A DNA stretch of 64,000 nucleotides from Cepaea nemoralis. Taxonomy: Eukaryota > Mollusca > Gastropoda > Stylommatophora > Helicidae. The stretch lies in assembly GCA_014155875.1 (NCBI GenBank), contig JACEFZ010028119.1:1-64000 (forward strand), given 5' to 3'. Under the pieces are notes generated by a model. That model saw only the letters and a list, made by a program, of their open reading frames with translations, ran no database searches and was not told the DNA's origin. Below, one piece after another: positions 34,524-42,558 of the stretch. Position 1 is the stretch's first letter. Every line of letters starts with the position of its first letter. The position numbers were made by a program, and so were the translations under genes.

Positions 34524-37500
34524 ATGATGTCACAAATCAAAATTAATCGTTATGGTGCTAATCCCGTGAAGTCCCATCAGGCGGCGATAGTGCCGGGCCC
34601 CCTGCCTCGAGGGGGTCCACCCATGACTACTGGTGGTCACCTTCCCCTGTGCTGTGGAGTCAAGGCACAGAGGAGTAGGTTAAGAGCTATTGACCAAATA
34701 CCCCGGACACTCAACATACTACAGTGGAATGCCGAAGGAGTTTACAAGAAGAAAGACTCCCTAACACAGCGTCTTCATAAAGATAGAATAGATGTGGCAT
34801 GCATTCAAGAGACACACCTCAACGCTAATCACAAATTCTCAGTCAGAGGATATCAGGCCACACGTTTCGACCGCGAAGGACACAAAGGAGGAGTTGTAAT
34901 ACTTACACGAAATACAATACCTTGCAGCGAAGTATCTGTGATCTCTGACAACCAAACGGAAATTATAGGTGTTGATATAATGATAAAGGACGTGAAAATA
35001 AGAATCTACAATCTTTATAGCCCAGCAGATAAGGACCTTACACTCTCAAACATGAAAATAACTGACACAAACTGCATTATTGTCGGAGACTTTAATAGCC
35101 GTTCAGAAAGATGGGGATACCCAGATACTGACAAAAGAGGAGATGAATTGGAGGACTGGGAAATAGACTCAAATCTCCATCTACTCAACACAACGGATGA
35201 CACACCGAGCTTCTACTCCAGAAGATGGCTTACCACTTCTACTCCAGACTTAGCTTTCTGCACAGGAGACATCCTCCACAAAATCGATCGCCATGTGCTG
35301 AACCAATTAGCAGGTAGTGACCACAGACCAATCAAGCTTGTAATGAATATGGAGTATGTTCCACAGGAGCAAAAGCCCTTGCCCCGCTGGAATTACAAAC
35401 GAGCAGATTGGGACAGATTTGCCATACTAACAGACAAATATTGTGAAAACATAAACACACGATATGGCAACATAAAGCAAATGGTGGAAAGTCTAAACAG
35501 AGCGATAATACAGGCAGCCACTGAGTCCATTCCAAGAGGAGCGAGGAAAAATTACAAACCATACTGGACTGAAGAACTACAAAGTTTGGAGGACAAAGTT
35601 GAAGATGCCAGGAAGACAGCAGAGAGAGAACAAACAATTGAAGCGAATATCTCTCTCAAAGCCATCTCAGCAAAATATAAAAGAACAGTAAATCAAACAA
35701 CAAGAGATTGTTGGAGGGAAAAAACAGAAAACCTGAATTTTGACAGGGATGGAAACAAACTATGGAAACTAGTGAAAGCCATGAACAATGAAGGACCTAG
35801 CAACAAACAAATAACAATTAAACAAGGAAATGCCTTGCTTACAGGAAAAAAGGCTGCAAATGCACTAATGGAACACTATGCAAATGCAAACCACATTGAT
35901 ATTACAACCGAACAGAAGAAAGCAATCAAAGACAAACAGATACATCATACAAATACAGAGACAGCAGCAGAATATATGATGGCAAATCTAACAATGGAAG
36001 AAATGGAACAGGCAATGAATACCCTAAAAAAGAAGAAATCACCAGGAAAGGATGGAATCACAAATGAAATGCTAATAGGACTAGGCACTAAGGCAAAAAA
36101 GAAACTACTAGCAGTCCTAAATTACAGCTGGAAGAGGGGAATAGTCCCACAGGCATGGAAGGAAGCTATACTAATACCAATCCCAAAGAAAGGAAAAGAC
36201 CTGGAAGAACCAAATGGCTATCGACCTATCAGTCTACTTAGCTGTGTAGGAAAATTAATGGAACGCATTATCAATGGCAGGCTAACATGGCATCTGGAAG
36301 AAAACAAACTCTTAACACCACACCAAGCAGGATTCAGAAAGTACAGATCCACTGAAGATCAAATAACCTATATAGCTCAGGAAATAGAGGATGCCTTCCA
36401 AGAGAAAAAGCACACACTAGCAGTCTGGATAGATTTAGAAAAAGCATTTGATAAAGTATGGAAGGAAGGACTGAAAGTAAAACTGCAAAAAATGCATGTT
36501 TGTGGGAAAATGTACAAATGGATCAGCCACTACCTTGAGAACAGAACTGCCAGGACAAAAGTACAAGGACAAACCAGCAAAATGATGCTGTTGGAGCAAG
36601 GTGTCCCCCAAGGAGGAGTTCTTTCACCAACATTATTCCTAGCATATATAAACGACATCACAGAAAATTTTCCAGCCAGAGTACACACATCATCCTTTGC
36701 AGATGACCTAGCCATATGGACATCTGAAGAATATATTAGTACAGCTAACAGCAGAATACAGCAAGCCTTATTAGCACTAGAGGACTGGTCAAAATCATGG
36801 CTAGTGAAGATAAGTGAGGAGAAAACAACATGCACAGTGTTCTCCCTCTCAAATAAAACTCAACAACCTAAGCTGGTATTGAATGGAAAAATATTGCGCC
36901 ATGAAGAAAATCCAAACTATCTCGGAGTCACCTTTGATCGTCGCCTGACATGGAAAACACAGGTTGAGAAAAATCGAACAAGAGCAAGGCAAAGAATGGC
37001 AATCATGAAAAAGCTTGCTGGTACAACGTGGGGAGCAGATGAGAAAGTTCTCAAGAAGTTATATACTGGACGGGTGAGGCCAGTACTGGAATATGGCATT
37101 GCAGCTTGGGCAACAGCAGCTAAGTCAAACTTTAACAAAATAAGTAGAGTCCAAAATCAAGGAATGCGAATCATAACTGGAAGCCTGAAGACAACGCCTA
37201 TTAATGAACTTGAAAAGATCACTTGTTTACAACCAATGCAGGATAGAAGAGATAGCAGAGCCCAGCAACAAGCAGAAAAATTTAGAAGATTGACAGACCA
37301 CCCTATGTATAAAAGGTTTAGTGGTTTTGGAAAGGGACGACTGAAGCGTAGCAACTTTGTAGAAACTGCAAAACGAAAGATTAGGGCAGATCCCATACTT
37401 AACATATCAACAGTCAAACCTATTTACAATGCAGACAAGTTCCCAGCTTGGAGACAGCAGCAACTGCCTGAGATGATAGAAAACATTCCTGGTATTGAGA

Positions 37501-38375
37501 AAAAGAACACTCAGCATGAAACCGAAAGAAGAGATATAACCCTAAACTACATAAAAGAACAATACCCAAGCAGCAATTGGACCCATGCATATACAGATGG
37601 ATCAGCCAAAAATTCAATAGAGAATGGAGGAGGAGGAATTCTCCTAAATTTAAAAAATGGAGTGAAAAAAACACATTCAGTGGCAACTGGAAAGTTTTCA
37701 AGTAACTTCAAAGCGGAGGTAGAGGCTCTGAAAACTGCAGCAGAAATGCTCTTGATGGAGGAAAATAAAGAGAAGCAAATAGCTATCTTCACAGATGCAA
37801 AGTCAGCTGTCTCAATACTGAAGAGCAATAACAGCACAGAAATAGCTGACCTAAGAGCAGCACTCCATGGTCTATGCCAGAAATCCAAAAAAGTTGTAAT
37901 ACAGTGGATCCCATCACATTGCAGTATACCTGGAAATGAAGAGGCTGACAGACTGGCAAAAGAGGGCGGACGACTACCACAGCCTGACATAGACATAACC
38001 TATAATGAGGCAAAGAGGTTGATAAAAAGCACCTATAGAACCAAATGGGAATCAGAGCATCCAGGCCACCAGAAGGATGATGCATATTACAAACTCGACA
38101 GAAGAGAACAAGTAGCAATCTTCAGACTCCGCACAGGACATAACAGGCTGAAATACCACTTGTTCAATAAACTAAAGATAGGAGATACCGATGAATGTAA
38201 TTGTCGAACTGGAAAAATGACAGCAAAACATTTGCTTCAGGATTGCCCAATATATGCAGAACAGAGAAAGATATTTTGGCCCACACCTGCTTCATTAGAG
38301 GACAAGCTCTATGGAGATATCAACAAGCTCAAGTTGACCGTAGCTTACTTTAACTACATACAGGTTGACATTTAA
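34524..38375 (+). CDS. LINE-B endonuclease / reverse transcriptase / RNase H polyprotein
   Basis: Intact 1283-residue frame. The AP-type endonuclease spans about 63-275, with N69 (LQWNAEG), E96 (QETH), D189 and N191 (GDFNSR), D242 (PDLAF) and D266-H267 (SDHRP). Reverse transcriptase spans about 495-765: YRPISLLSCVGKLMER, D637 in IDLEKAFDKV, GVPQGGVLSPTLF and the FADD box at 725-728. RNase H spans about 1020-1150 with D1025, E1065, D1091 and D1142 all present. A cysteine/histidine cluster (C1225, C1227, H1236, C1241) lies near the C-terminus. Homology to endonucleases begins at about residue 62, so the first 60 residues may be leader and the Met at 34524 is only the first in frame. Every catalytic residue I can check is kept, so this copy may be able to transpose if expressed. 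The minus-strand frames opposite it are shadows. Confidence 0.93.
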   Translation: MMSQIKINRYGANPVKSHQAAIVPGPLPRGGPPMTTGGHLPLCCGVKAQRSRLRAIDQIPRTLNILQWNAEGVYKKKDSLTQRLHKDRIDVACIQETHLNANHKFSVRGYQATRFDREGHKGGVVILTRNTIPCSEVSVISDNQTEIIGVDIMIKDVKIRIYNLYSPADKDLTLSNMKITDTNCIIVGDFNSRSERWGYPDTDKRGDELEDWEIDSNLHLLNTTDDTPSFYSRRWLTTSTPDLAFCTGDILHKIDRHVLNQLAGSDHRPIKLVMNMEYVPQEQKPLPRWNYKRADWDRFAILTDKYCENINTRYGNIKQMVESLNRAIIQAATESIPRGARKNYKPYWTEELQSLEDKVEDARKTAEREQTIEANISLKAISAKYKRTVNQTTRDCWREKTENLNFDRDGNKLWKLVKAMNNEGPSNKQITIKQGNALLTGKKAANALMEHYANANHIDITTEQKKAIKDKQIHHTNTETAAEYMMANLTMEEMEQAMNTLKKKKSPGKDGITNEMLIGLGTKAKKKLLAVLNYSWKRGIVPQAWKEAILIPIPKKGKDLEEPNGYRPISLLSCVGKLMERIINGRLTWHLEENKLLTPHQAGFRKYRSTEDQITYIAQEIEDAFQEKKHTLAVWIDLEKAFDKVWKEGLKVKLQKMHVCGKMYKWISHYLENRTARTKVQGQTSKMMLLEQGVPQGGVLSPTLFLAYINDITENFPARVHTSSFADDLAIWTSEEYISTANSRIQQALLALEDWSKSWLVKISEEKTTCTVFSLSNKTQQPKLVLNGKILRHEENPNYLGVTFDRRLTWKTQVEKNRTRARQRMAIMKKLAGTTWGADEKVLKKLYTGRVRPVLEYGIAAWATAAKSNFNKISRVQNQGMRIITGSLKTTPINELEKITCLQPMQDRRDSRAQQQAEKFRRLTDHPMYKRFSGFGKGRLKRSNFVETAKRKIRADPILNISTVKPIYNADKFPAWRQQQLPEMIENIPGIEKKNTQHETERRDITLNYIKEQYPSSNWTHAYTDGSAKNSIENGGGGILLNLKNGVKKTHSVATGKFSSNFKAEVEALKTAAEMLLMEENKEKQIAIFTDAKSAVSILKSNNSTEIADLRAALHGLCQKSKKVVIQWIPSHCSIPGNEEADRLAKEGGRLPQPDIDITYNEAKRLIKSTYRTKWESEHPGHQKDDAYYKLDRREQVAIFRLRTGHNRLKYHLFNKLKIGDTDECNCRTGKMTAKHLLQDCPIYAEQRKIFWPTPASLEDKLYGDINKLKLTVAYFNYIQVDI

Positions 38376-38437
38376 AGGTGTATGAAGAAGTATTCAGACT
38401 GCCACACTTCATACCACAGGTATGTCGGTTACAAAAG

Positions 38438-38740
38438 CCTCCCAGAGGCATGAAATGGAATATTGCTGGATAGGAGATCCATTACGTGGAAAGTCCGAAT
38501 CAAAAGCTCACTGTGTGGGCTTTCAAAAAAGGTGGAAAAAGTGTCCTAGTGGCACGAAATGGAATATTGCTTGGATAGCAAATCCATTATGTGGAAAGTC
38601 CTGAATCAAAAGCTCACTGTGTGGGCTTTCAAAAAAGGTGGAAAAAGTGTCCTAGTGGCACGAAATGGAATATTGCTCGGATAGCAAATCCATTGTGCGG
38701 AAAGTCCGAATCGAAAGCTCACTGTGTGGATGTCATCTGC
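38438..38740 (+). repeat. 3' untranslated tandem repeats of LINE-B
   Basis: Three units of about 105 bp (GGCACGAAATGGAATATTGC, later GGAAAGTCCGAATCAAAAGC and CACTGTGTGGGCTTTC). The last unit is incomplete. They begin 60 bp after the stop codon. Confidence 0.85.
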
Positions 38741-39034
38741 ACACTGCATTCTTCTGGTTTCCGGAAGAACAGCCTATGGTGAACGGAAGGCCCAATATAC
38801 GGAAGTGAGGCTAAGCAGCCATGTGCAGGACGTGACGATTCCTTGGGTGAGCCCAGTACCAGAGCGCTGTGTGTTGGCTCTGCAAGTATGGAAGCCTCCT
38901 TGGATGGCGGGGAATGCCCATGGTCTGCCCCTGCCTTCCCTTGAGGGCTGACCAGGATGTCTTTGGCTGTTCTATATGGGCCAGCTAGGATGGGAGATAA
39001 CACCACAACAGTGAGAGTCAAACGTCCTAAGAAA

Positions 39035-39181
39035 CCCCCGGGAAGGTTAACCCGGTCAACAAATGCCCGCAGAAGTCGGATGTGTCGGCCTAACGGCGCA
39101 AGAACGCAGCTCTGCTGTAAACAGGCACAACGCAATCACATCCGAAAAAAAACTCCGGATGAACGAAGAAGAAGAAGAAGA
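39035..39181 (+). mobile_element. SINE-alpha-identical 3' end of LINE-B
   Basis: Starts CCCCCGGGAAGGTTAACC and ends in (GAA)n at the LINE-B target-duplication boundary. It matches SINE-alpha copies at 26329-26488 and 54283-54416 over their whole length. No separate duplication brackets this copy; only the outer AGTCTAAACC flanks fit, so the segment moved as part of LINE-B. Confidence 0.85.
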
Positions 39182-39627
39182 AGTCTAAACCAAATGTGTA
39201 GGGAAAATAACATGAAAATTAGCACAAGTAAAACAGAGGTATTGACTATAACTAAAGAAGAAAAAGCAACAACGATTCACGTAAACGAACATCCCTTAAA
39301 ACAAGTAAAGAGTTTCAAGTACCTAGGAAGTATAATATCATCAAATGGCAAATCAGAAGACGGGATCGAAAATAGATGCAATAAGGTAAACCAACTCATT
39401 GGACAAATGGCACCAATACTAAAGAACAAACATGTATCAATAACTCTTTACAACACAATCTTCCTACCAACCCTATATTACCAATACCAAACCTGGAGAA
39501 TGACAGAAAAAGAGAAAAGAAAAATCACAACAACAGAATTGAGATTCTTGAGAAGAATACTCAATGTATCAAGAAGAGATAAGATCAGAAATAAAGAAAT
39601 CAGGACTAAAGTGGGGGTTATAGCTGC
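39182..39627 (+). pseudogene. LINE-A reverse transcriptase, segment 2
   Basis: Resumes in frame after LINE-B with SLNQMCRENNMKISTSKTEV, the thumb (KQVKSFKYLGSIISSNGKSE), LTEKEKRK-type sequence and LRFLRRILNVSRRDKIRNKE, ending IRTKVGVIAA at the GCTGC duplication where the LTR element entered. The frame is open throughout this segment. The intact order is shown by the copy at 15526-15965. Confidence 0.88.
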
Positions 39628-40393
39628 TGTCACACGTCGTTCTTGATGATAATATCAATGTTCTTGATGATCTTTGCTTGATATTGTCGTGTGATGGTCG
39701 TTGTCTAGGTAACGATGTTCAAGGTGTGTCAATTGAGCTATCTAACTGTCTCTTAATCCAACTCACCCCAGAAGTGCACCTTCACCAGTCATGAAACAAG
39801 ATTGAGTTGGCGCACATAATCATTTATTCCAGAAATAAGACGGACAGACGGAACATGTTTATACATCCAGAAAATAATGTAATCCATAGAATATAAATAT
39901 CCTCCTCACAATTTAACCAGCACACATCAATGCCTTCTCACGGCCTGCTTCTTATCAAATCCACAAGACAGGTAATCCAGCTACTATCCACGGCTGGATC
40001 TCCCACAATACAACCCACACATTGGGTTGGAGCCACTGCTCAACTATGCAACCCACTCTGGGTTTAGGCCTGTCTTTTCCACTCGGAGAACAACACAACC
40101 CCGTTGTCCGTGGACTACCGACTCCGATCCGATCCGATATGAAAAACAAAAATGACAAACTCGGTCTCCCTCAACCTGCTTCTTTCAGCGTTGGTTAGAT
40201 AGTCGATCCGTGGGTTTGTGTGGGTCTTTTCACCCTGTTTTTTAATTTTGCTCTCTTTCGAGTGACGTCTGGTTCTTGTAGGTTTGTTTCCCTTTGCATT
40301 GCATCTCCTCAAATAGTTTGATTTGGTAGCATTGGCTTCTGGCTCTTCTGGTGATTTGTTTGGCTAGTGAAGGCTCCTGGCTCGTCTGATTTC

Positions 40394-40409
40394 AGTCCTT
40401 AAAAGGACT
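40394..40409 (-). promoter_or_regulatory. Histone-like RNA stem-loop after the ORF1 stop
   Basis: On the minus strand the TAA stop is followed two bases later by AGTCCTTTTAAGGACT: a perfect 6-bp stem (AGTCCT/AGGACT) with a 4-base loop (TTTA), preceded by AAATAAAA. Stem length, loop size, pyrimidine-rich 5' arm and A-rich flank resemble the 3' stem-loop of replication-dependent histone mRNAs. The first stem pair is A-T rather than G-C. Function is inferred from shape only. Confidence 0.5.
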
Positions 40410-40411
40410 TT

Positions 40412-41896
40412 TTATTTGGTGTTGTGGCCATTTTTGTGCAGTGATAGTAGGAGTTTTTCGATGTTGTCTTTCTCTTCCTCCTTGCGTAGGTTTTCGAGAA
40501 ATAGTTTTTTTTGCTCTTCGCGATCTTCCTCCCTGAGCTTCCACGGGATGAACTCTCCGTCCTCTATATAATAGTTGAAATTGCTCTCTGCGTCATAGCA
40601 TGTGTCTGGGTACTCTACCGGTTTTCTGAGTTTCCTGGGCTTTTTCCTTTCTCTTTCTTCCCAGCGCCTTTTGTATTCCTGGCGAATGCGTTCCTCCTTT
40701 CTTGCACTTGCTCGTAGCTCCTCCAAGGTAGACACCCTGGGCCCCAGCCAGTCATCGTCAGGGTGCTCATCTCTGCATTCTTCTGATGTCTGGTTAGTTT
40801 GTGATTCAGGCCCGGTGTCTTGGTTTTCATCTTGCGGTTTCTCTGCTAGCTCTTGTGTGGTTTCTGTTGGTTTGTTTTGGAATCGTTCCATTTCAGCTCT
40901 GTGCAATTCTCTTTCGGTCTTGATAATTTGTAAGATTTCTTCGTTCTCCTTCTTCAACTCGGCCATGCGTTCCATCTCTTGTTTGATGTTTTGCTGTATC
41001 TCCTTCATTTCAGCAATCAGTCTTTCATTTTCGCTGGTTTGTGTCGGTGTTAGGAGTAGCTTGATTTGCTTCTTTAGTTCGTCTATTTGGCTTTGCAGTT
41101 GGGCTCTTTCCGCTTGTGAGCAACCCGTGGCTGTCTCGCACCTCCGCATTGCTTCGTTGTATGGTGTTCTTGTGGTTGTGGCTATCTTCAGGACGTCTCT
41201 GTGACGTTGCAGGTACGGACAGCCCAGGTATCTTGCCCCATGCTTGCCCAGGCAGTTGGCGCACTTCCTCTTGTTATTGGGTGCTCTGAAGTCGGTGTCC
41301 AGCTTGGCCAGCGGGCACTCCTTAAAGGCGTGATGGTCGGCGCAGTATCGGCAGATTTCCGTCTTGCTGCGGCAGATTGTTCGACTGTGGCCGGCCCTCT
41401 GGCATCTTGAGCATTGGTTGATTCTTGGTAGGAACCATTCAGGCTGTTGAGTTATATTGTTGATTGACACCAGGTGTGGAATCTCGTTGCCCTCAGTCGT
41501 CACCACCGCCAGTGTGGTTGGTATCTTCGAGTACGTCAGGATCCGCTGTGCCTTCAGGATTCTGATGTGGAGGTTTTCTTTCTGCAGCTGTTGCATGATT
41601 TCGTCGTCTGACAGCTCCCCCTGGACACGTTTAACAACCCATTTGGCTGTCTTGGAGTCGGTGTTGCCGCCTCTGGTGTCTTTCTCCTCCTTCTTCTCGG
41701 CTGTCTTAGCTCTTGTATGTGGTGGGCTGGTCTCGGTCTTTCTCGAGGTAGCTTCAGTTGAGTTGGCTGTAGTTACGTGGTCTTTGCTGCGGCTTACAGG
41801 TAGGTTTTCCACATTCGTCTTCTGTCCGGCCTTGGCGGCTCCCACGCTGACCATCTTGCTTGGCGGTGGCTTTTTATTGTTGTTTTTGCGTACCAT
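40412..41896 (-). CDS. Gag-like ORF1 protein of the ORF1-only element
   Basis: Intact 494-residue frame starting MVRKNNNKKPPPS. The same frame stays open upstream to 42202, but the extra 102 codons are 5' untranslated and LTR sequence, so 41896 is the sensible start. The N-terminus is basic and low-complexity. Three zinc knuckles follow: C162-C165-H170-C175, C182-C185-H189-C194 and C212-C215-H219-C226, preceded by a PxWFxPR-like approach seen in I/Jockey ORF1 proteins. A long charged coiled coil spans about 263-338 and the C-terminal third is rich in Glu/Arg/Lys. The role by family would be RNA-binding nucleocapsid-like chaperone. The frame is undamaged, which fits a very recent insertion. 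Confidence 0.9.
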   Translation of the reverse strand: MVRKNNNKKPPPSKMVSVGAAKAGQKTNVENLPVSRSKDHVTTANSTEATSRKTETSPPHTRAKTAEKKEEKDTRGGNTDSKTAKWVVKRVQGELSDDEIMQQLQKENLHIRILKAQRILTYSKIPTTLAVVTTEGNEIPHLVSINNITQQPEWFLPRINQCSRCQRAGHSRTICRSKTEICRYCADHHAFKECPLAKLDTDFRAPNNKRKCANCLGKHGARYLGCPYLQRHRDVLKIATTTRTPYNEAMRRCETATGCSQAERAQLQSQIDELKKQIKLLLTPTQTSENERLIAEMKEIQQNIKQEMERMAELKKENEEILQIIKTERELHRAEMERFQNKPTETTQELAEKPQDENQDTGPESQTNQTSEECRDEHPDDDWLGPRVSTLEELRASARKEERIRQEYKRRWEERERKKPRKLRKPVEYPDTCYDAESNFNYYIEDGEFIPWKLREEDREEQKKLFLENLRKEEEKDNIEKLLLSLHKNGHNTK

Positions 41897-42255
41897 TCTC
41901 CCCCGTATCAGGTAGCTTGAAATTATAAGGCGTCTTGGCTTGATAGCGCTGAGAAGTGCTGTCAAGCGAATCGGGCTCGGTGATAATGATGTGTTGAAAC
42001 GATGATGAAAGATGACTACCGACTCCTTCGGTATCTCAAACTCAACTCTCCGAAGTCCCTTGACTTCACACACAAATACACTATCTCTCTCTCCATCCGC
42101 CCTAGGGGTTTTTTCCTCTACCCTCACTATTTTATTTCTCAGGACTGGCTGTTTTCTCATAGCCAGGTTAGTCACTTTACTGTCTCCCACTCTCATCTCC
42201 ATTCTTCCTCATGCCCGGTCACTCACCTCAATGTCAATGACCCAGGCTTATGTCA

Positions 42256-42268
42256 TCACCCCCCTCTT
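42256..42268 (-). promoter_or_regulatory. Polypurine tract of the LTR element
   Basis: Minus strand AAGAGGGGGGTGA directly upstream of the 3' LTR start TGACATAAG. Position and composition are those of a plus-strand DNA priming site. Confidence 0.8.
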
Positions 42269-42558
42269 AAAAGAAAACTTCGTTTTAAAATATTGGGAGA
42301 CTAAAACTTACTAAACATGTGACCCAGACATATTTCCTGGGTAGCCCTAAGTATGGCTGCACCTTACTCTAGCTACCACACTACATAATACATCAAATGC
42401 TCATATTACACTCCTATATTCATCACACATAAATACAACCATCTTTCTATCTTGTGTATCAATGCATGAACTAATACATCACATAATAATAATACATCAT
42501 AGGAAAGCATTATACTTATGTACCCACAGGTCTCTTACTACTTCACGACCCCACAATA

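Larger units (their letters stand above)
34071..39181 (+). mobile_element. LINE-B, RNase H-bearing non-LTR retrotransposon, apparently complete
   Basis: A 5111-bp element flanked by AGTCTAAACC (34061-34070 and 39182-39191), inserted in LINE-A. Layout: a ~450-bp 5' region with tandem monomers (34220-34515), one 1283-codon ORF (34524-38375), a 3' region with ~105-bp tandem repeats (38438-38735) and a final ~147 bp equal to SINE-alpha, ending in (GAA)n. With APE endonuclease, RT and RNase H in one protein it falls with the I/Ingi-like group of LINEs (inference from domain order). No ORF1 is present. A decayed relative is at 53855-54572. Confidence 0.9.
40126..42013 (-). mobile_element. ORF1-only non-LTR retroelement
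   Basis: A 1888-bp insertion flanked by a perfect 13-bp duplication GACTACCGACTCC (40113-40125 and 42014-42026). On the minus strand it has a ~117-bp 5' untranslated region, one intact Gag-like ORF (41896-40412), a ~286-bp 3' region and an ATCGG-type repeat tail (TATCGGATCGGATC). A duplication of this length plus a short repeat tail indicates target-primed reverse transcription. No endonuclease or RT is encoded, so it must have been moved in trans. The 3' region shows no similarity to the 3' region of LINE-B. Confidence 0.88.
39628..42255 (-). repeat. 3' LTR of the LTR element, split by an insertion
   Basis: The plus-strand halves 39628-40125 and 42027-42255 add up to 727 bp, exactly the length of the other LTR. 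They are separated by the ORF1-only element and its second 13-bp duplication. I count about four base differences from the 5' LTR (for example caaggtg/catggtg, ctgtctc/ctgtttc, ggctggatc/ggttagatc). Confidence 0.93.

Noticed and set aside
35332..37996. Minus-strand ORFs opposite the LINE-B polyprotein
   Set aside because: Shadow frames of an intact, motif-rich coding region on the plus strand.
40602..41204. Plus-strand 200-codon ORF opposite ORF1
   Set aside because: Antisense of the coiled-coil part of the Gag-like ORF1; serine- and phenylalanine-rich with no motif.
41897..42202. Extended 596-codon reading of the ORF1 protein
   Set aside because: The first 102 codons are LTR and 5' untranslated sequence. 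The same LTR frame exists alone at 48182-47925, so the start at 41896 is preferred.
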